This document shows, piece after piece, positions 63,301 through 64,000 of a stretch of 64,000 nucleotides of DNA. The stretch covers positions 23,814,617 through 23,878,616 of the forward strand of contig OZ025207.1 in assembly GCA_964019055.1 (NCBI GenBank). The letters are read 5' to 3'. Numbering within the stretch: position 1 is the first letter of the stretch; each line of letters begins with the position of its first letter. The notes beneath the pieces are model-generated. The model did no database searches and was not told the origin of the DNA. It saw only the letters and a list, made by a program, of their open reading frames with translations. The position numbers were made by a program, and so were the translations under genes. The stretch is from Anthopleura xanthogrammica. Lineage: Eukaryota > Cnidaria > Anthozoa > Actiniaria > Actiniidae.

Positions 63301-63503
63301 GAAAATGACCCAAAATTCTTATTCGTAGCTACAACAATCAAAAATTTCACCCCTAAATGGGTTAAATGACGCTAATTTTACAGCATTCTAGTTAGTTTTT
63401 CGTTTGAACATCCTAAGAGGTACCAAATAACGAAAATTAACCCCAAAAGGTAGGACGAGCATCCCCGCCACTTCCATATCGTAGTCCTCCCCCCCCCCCC
63501 CTC

Positions 63504-64000
63504 GGGCACTCAACCAGATTATTGAAAGTGGGCTATTGAAGAGGGTCTTCCTCAACTGAATCTACTAATATTCAAAGCATTTTAGGGATAATAAAGGCAG
63601 TTGCCTTCGAAAGATTTAGACTAGACTGACGTAAATATGCTACAAAATCTATGACGAGCAAAAACTAAACCGAGAAGTGTCTTACTCCTCATCAACTGTT
63701 CTTGATAATGATGATAACAACAAGTCATATATCCAGTACGTAAAGCTATCTTAGCATTCCTTGCTTTACTGTGATTCTCAATATTCTGCGAACTCGGTAG
63801 TTGCGAGTTTCTCGTTGGAATTTGTTTTTTGGCTGCCGCCAGTCAGAAACATAAAAGGTACCGACTGATTAGTTTTGATTGACGGCAGCGAAAAACCAAT
63901 TTCACAACAAGCCATTGAAATGTCTGAGTTCGTAGAATATTGAGAATCGCAGTAAAGTGAATATATACAGTATACTTGCTAGCACAGTCACCTTTCATAT
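63504..64000. other. 3' flank of a further TRIM copy beyond the window
   Basis: Near-identical to 5003-5513, the 3' flank of copy B, including the MITE at the same site. The stop codon of the next TRIM-NHL gene would be expected ~170 bp past the right edge. Confidence 0.7.
63769..63952. mobile_element. 184-bp TA-flanked MITE, sister of 5284-5467
   Basis: Same length, ends and insertion site as the copy in the B flank, so it was duplicated with its surroundings. Confidence 0.85.

Overview
The window reads as animal nuclear DNA, probably from a cnidarian and perhaps a coral or other anthozoan. It is AT-rich and full of LTR retrotransposons, long-TIR DNA transposons, MITEs and tRNA-derived SINEs. 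Its genes are long intronless TRIM-NHL reading frames of the kind expanded in cnidarians. The species assignment is inference; nothing in the window identifies one.

Layout. A tandem array of TRIM-NHL genes (RING, two B-boxes, coiled coil, filamin repeat, six NHL repeats) lies entirely on the minus strand. Copy A is cut by the left edge (1-1474). The complete copies are B (5685-7823), C (11535-13676), D (16356-18494), E (36679-38901), F (49436-51508) and G (60396-62477). The last 0.9 kb repeats the A-B intergenic region, including a SINE tail and a MITE at the identical site, so an eighth copy should begin just past the right edge. Intergenic regions are themselves homologous between copies and are distinguished by insertions with readable empty sites in sister units.

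Between D and E, roughly 21.07-35.89 kb is a block foreign to the TRIM unit. It holds a ~4.9 kb nested inverted repeat, a hairpin, a minisatellite and a BEL/Pao retrotransposon (28346-35547, TSD GTTGG, PBS matching initiator tRNA-Met). The BEL coding region is broken by a SINE, a second insert, a nonsense codon and a frameshift. Between E and F lies a young Gypsy/Ty3 element (40291-46346) on the minus strand, with LTRs that look identical, intact gag and pol, and a tRNA-Leu PBS.

Immediately upstream of F (68 bp from its ATG) is a 6.3 kb MULE-type DNA transposon (51576-57880) with 86-bp perfect TIRs. Its ten-exon gene can be followed with consistent splice phases. It encodes a MULE-like transposase core, a SWIM zinc finger, a SUMO-interacting motif, a Ulp1/C48 SUMO-protease-like domain and a terminal PHD-like finger. 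This is the most unusual coding unit here.

How it fits together. The TRIM-NHL genes look like E3 ubiquitin ligases with a conserved catalytic half and a more variable NHL sensor. They evolve by tandem duplication, gene conversion (G is a mosaic of A-like and F-like halves) and flank remodelling by transposons. No CRISPR array, rRNA gene or free-standing tRNA gene was seen.
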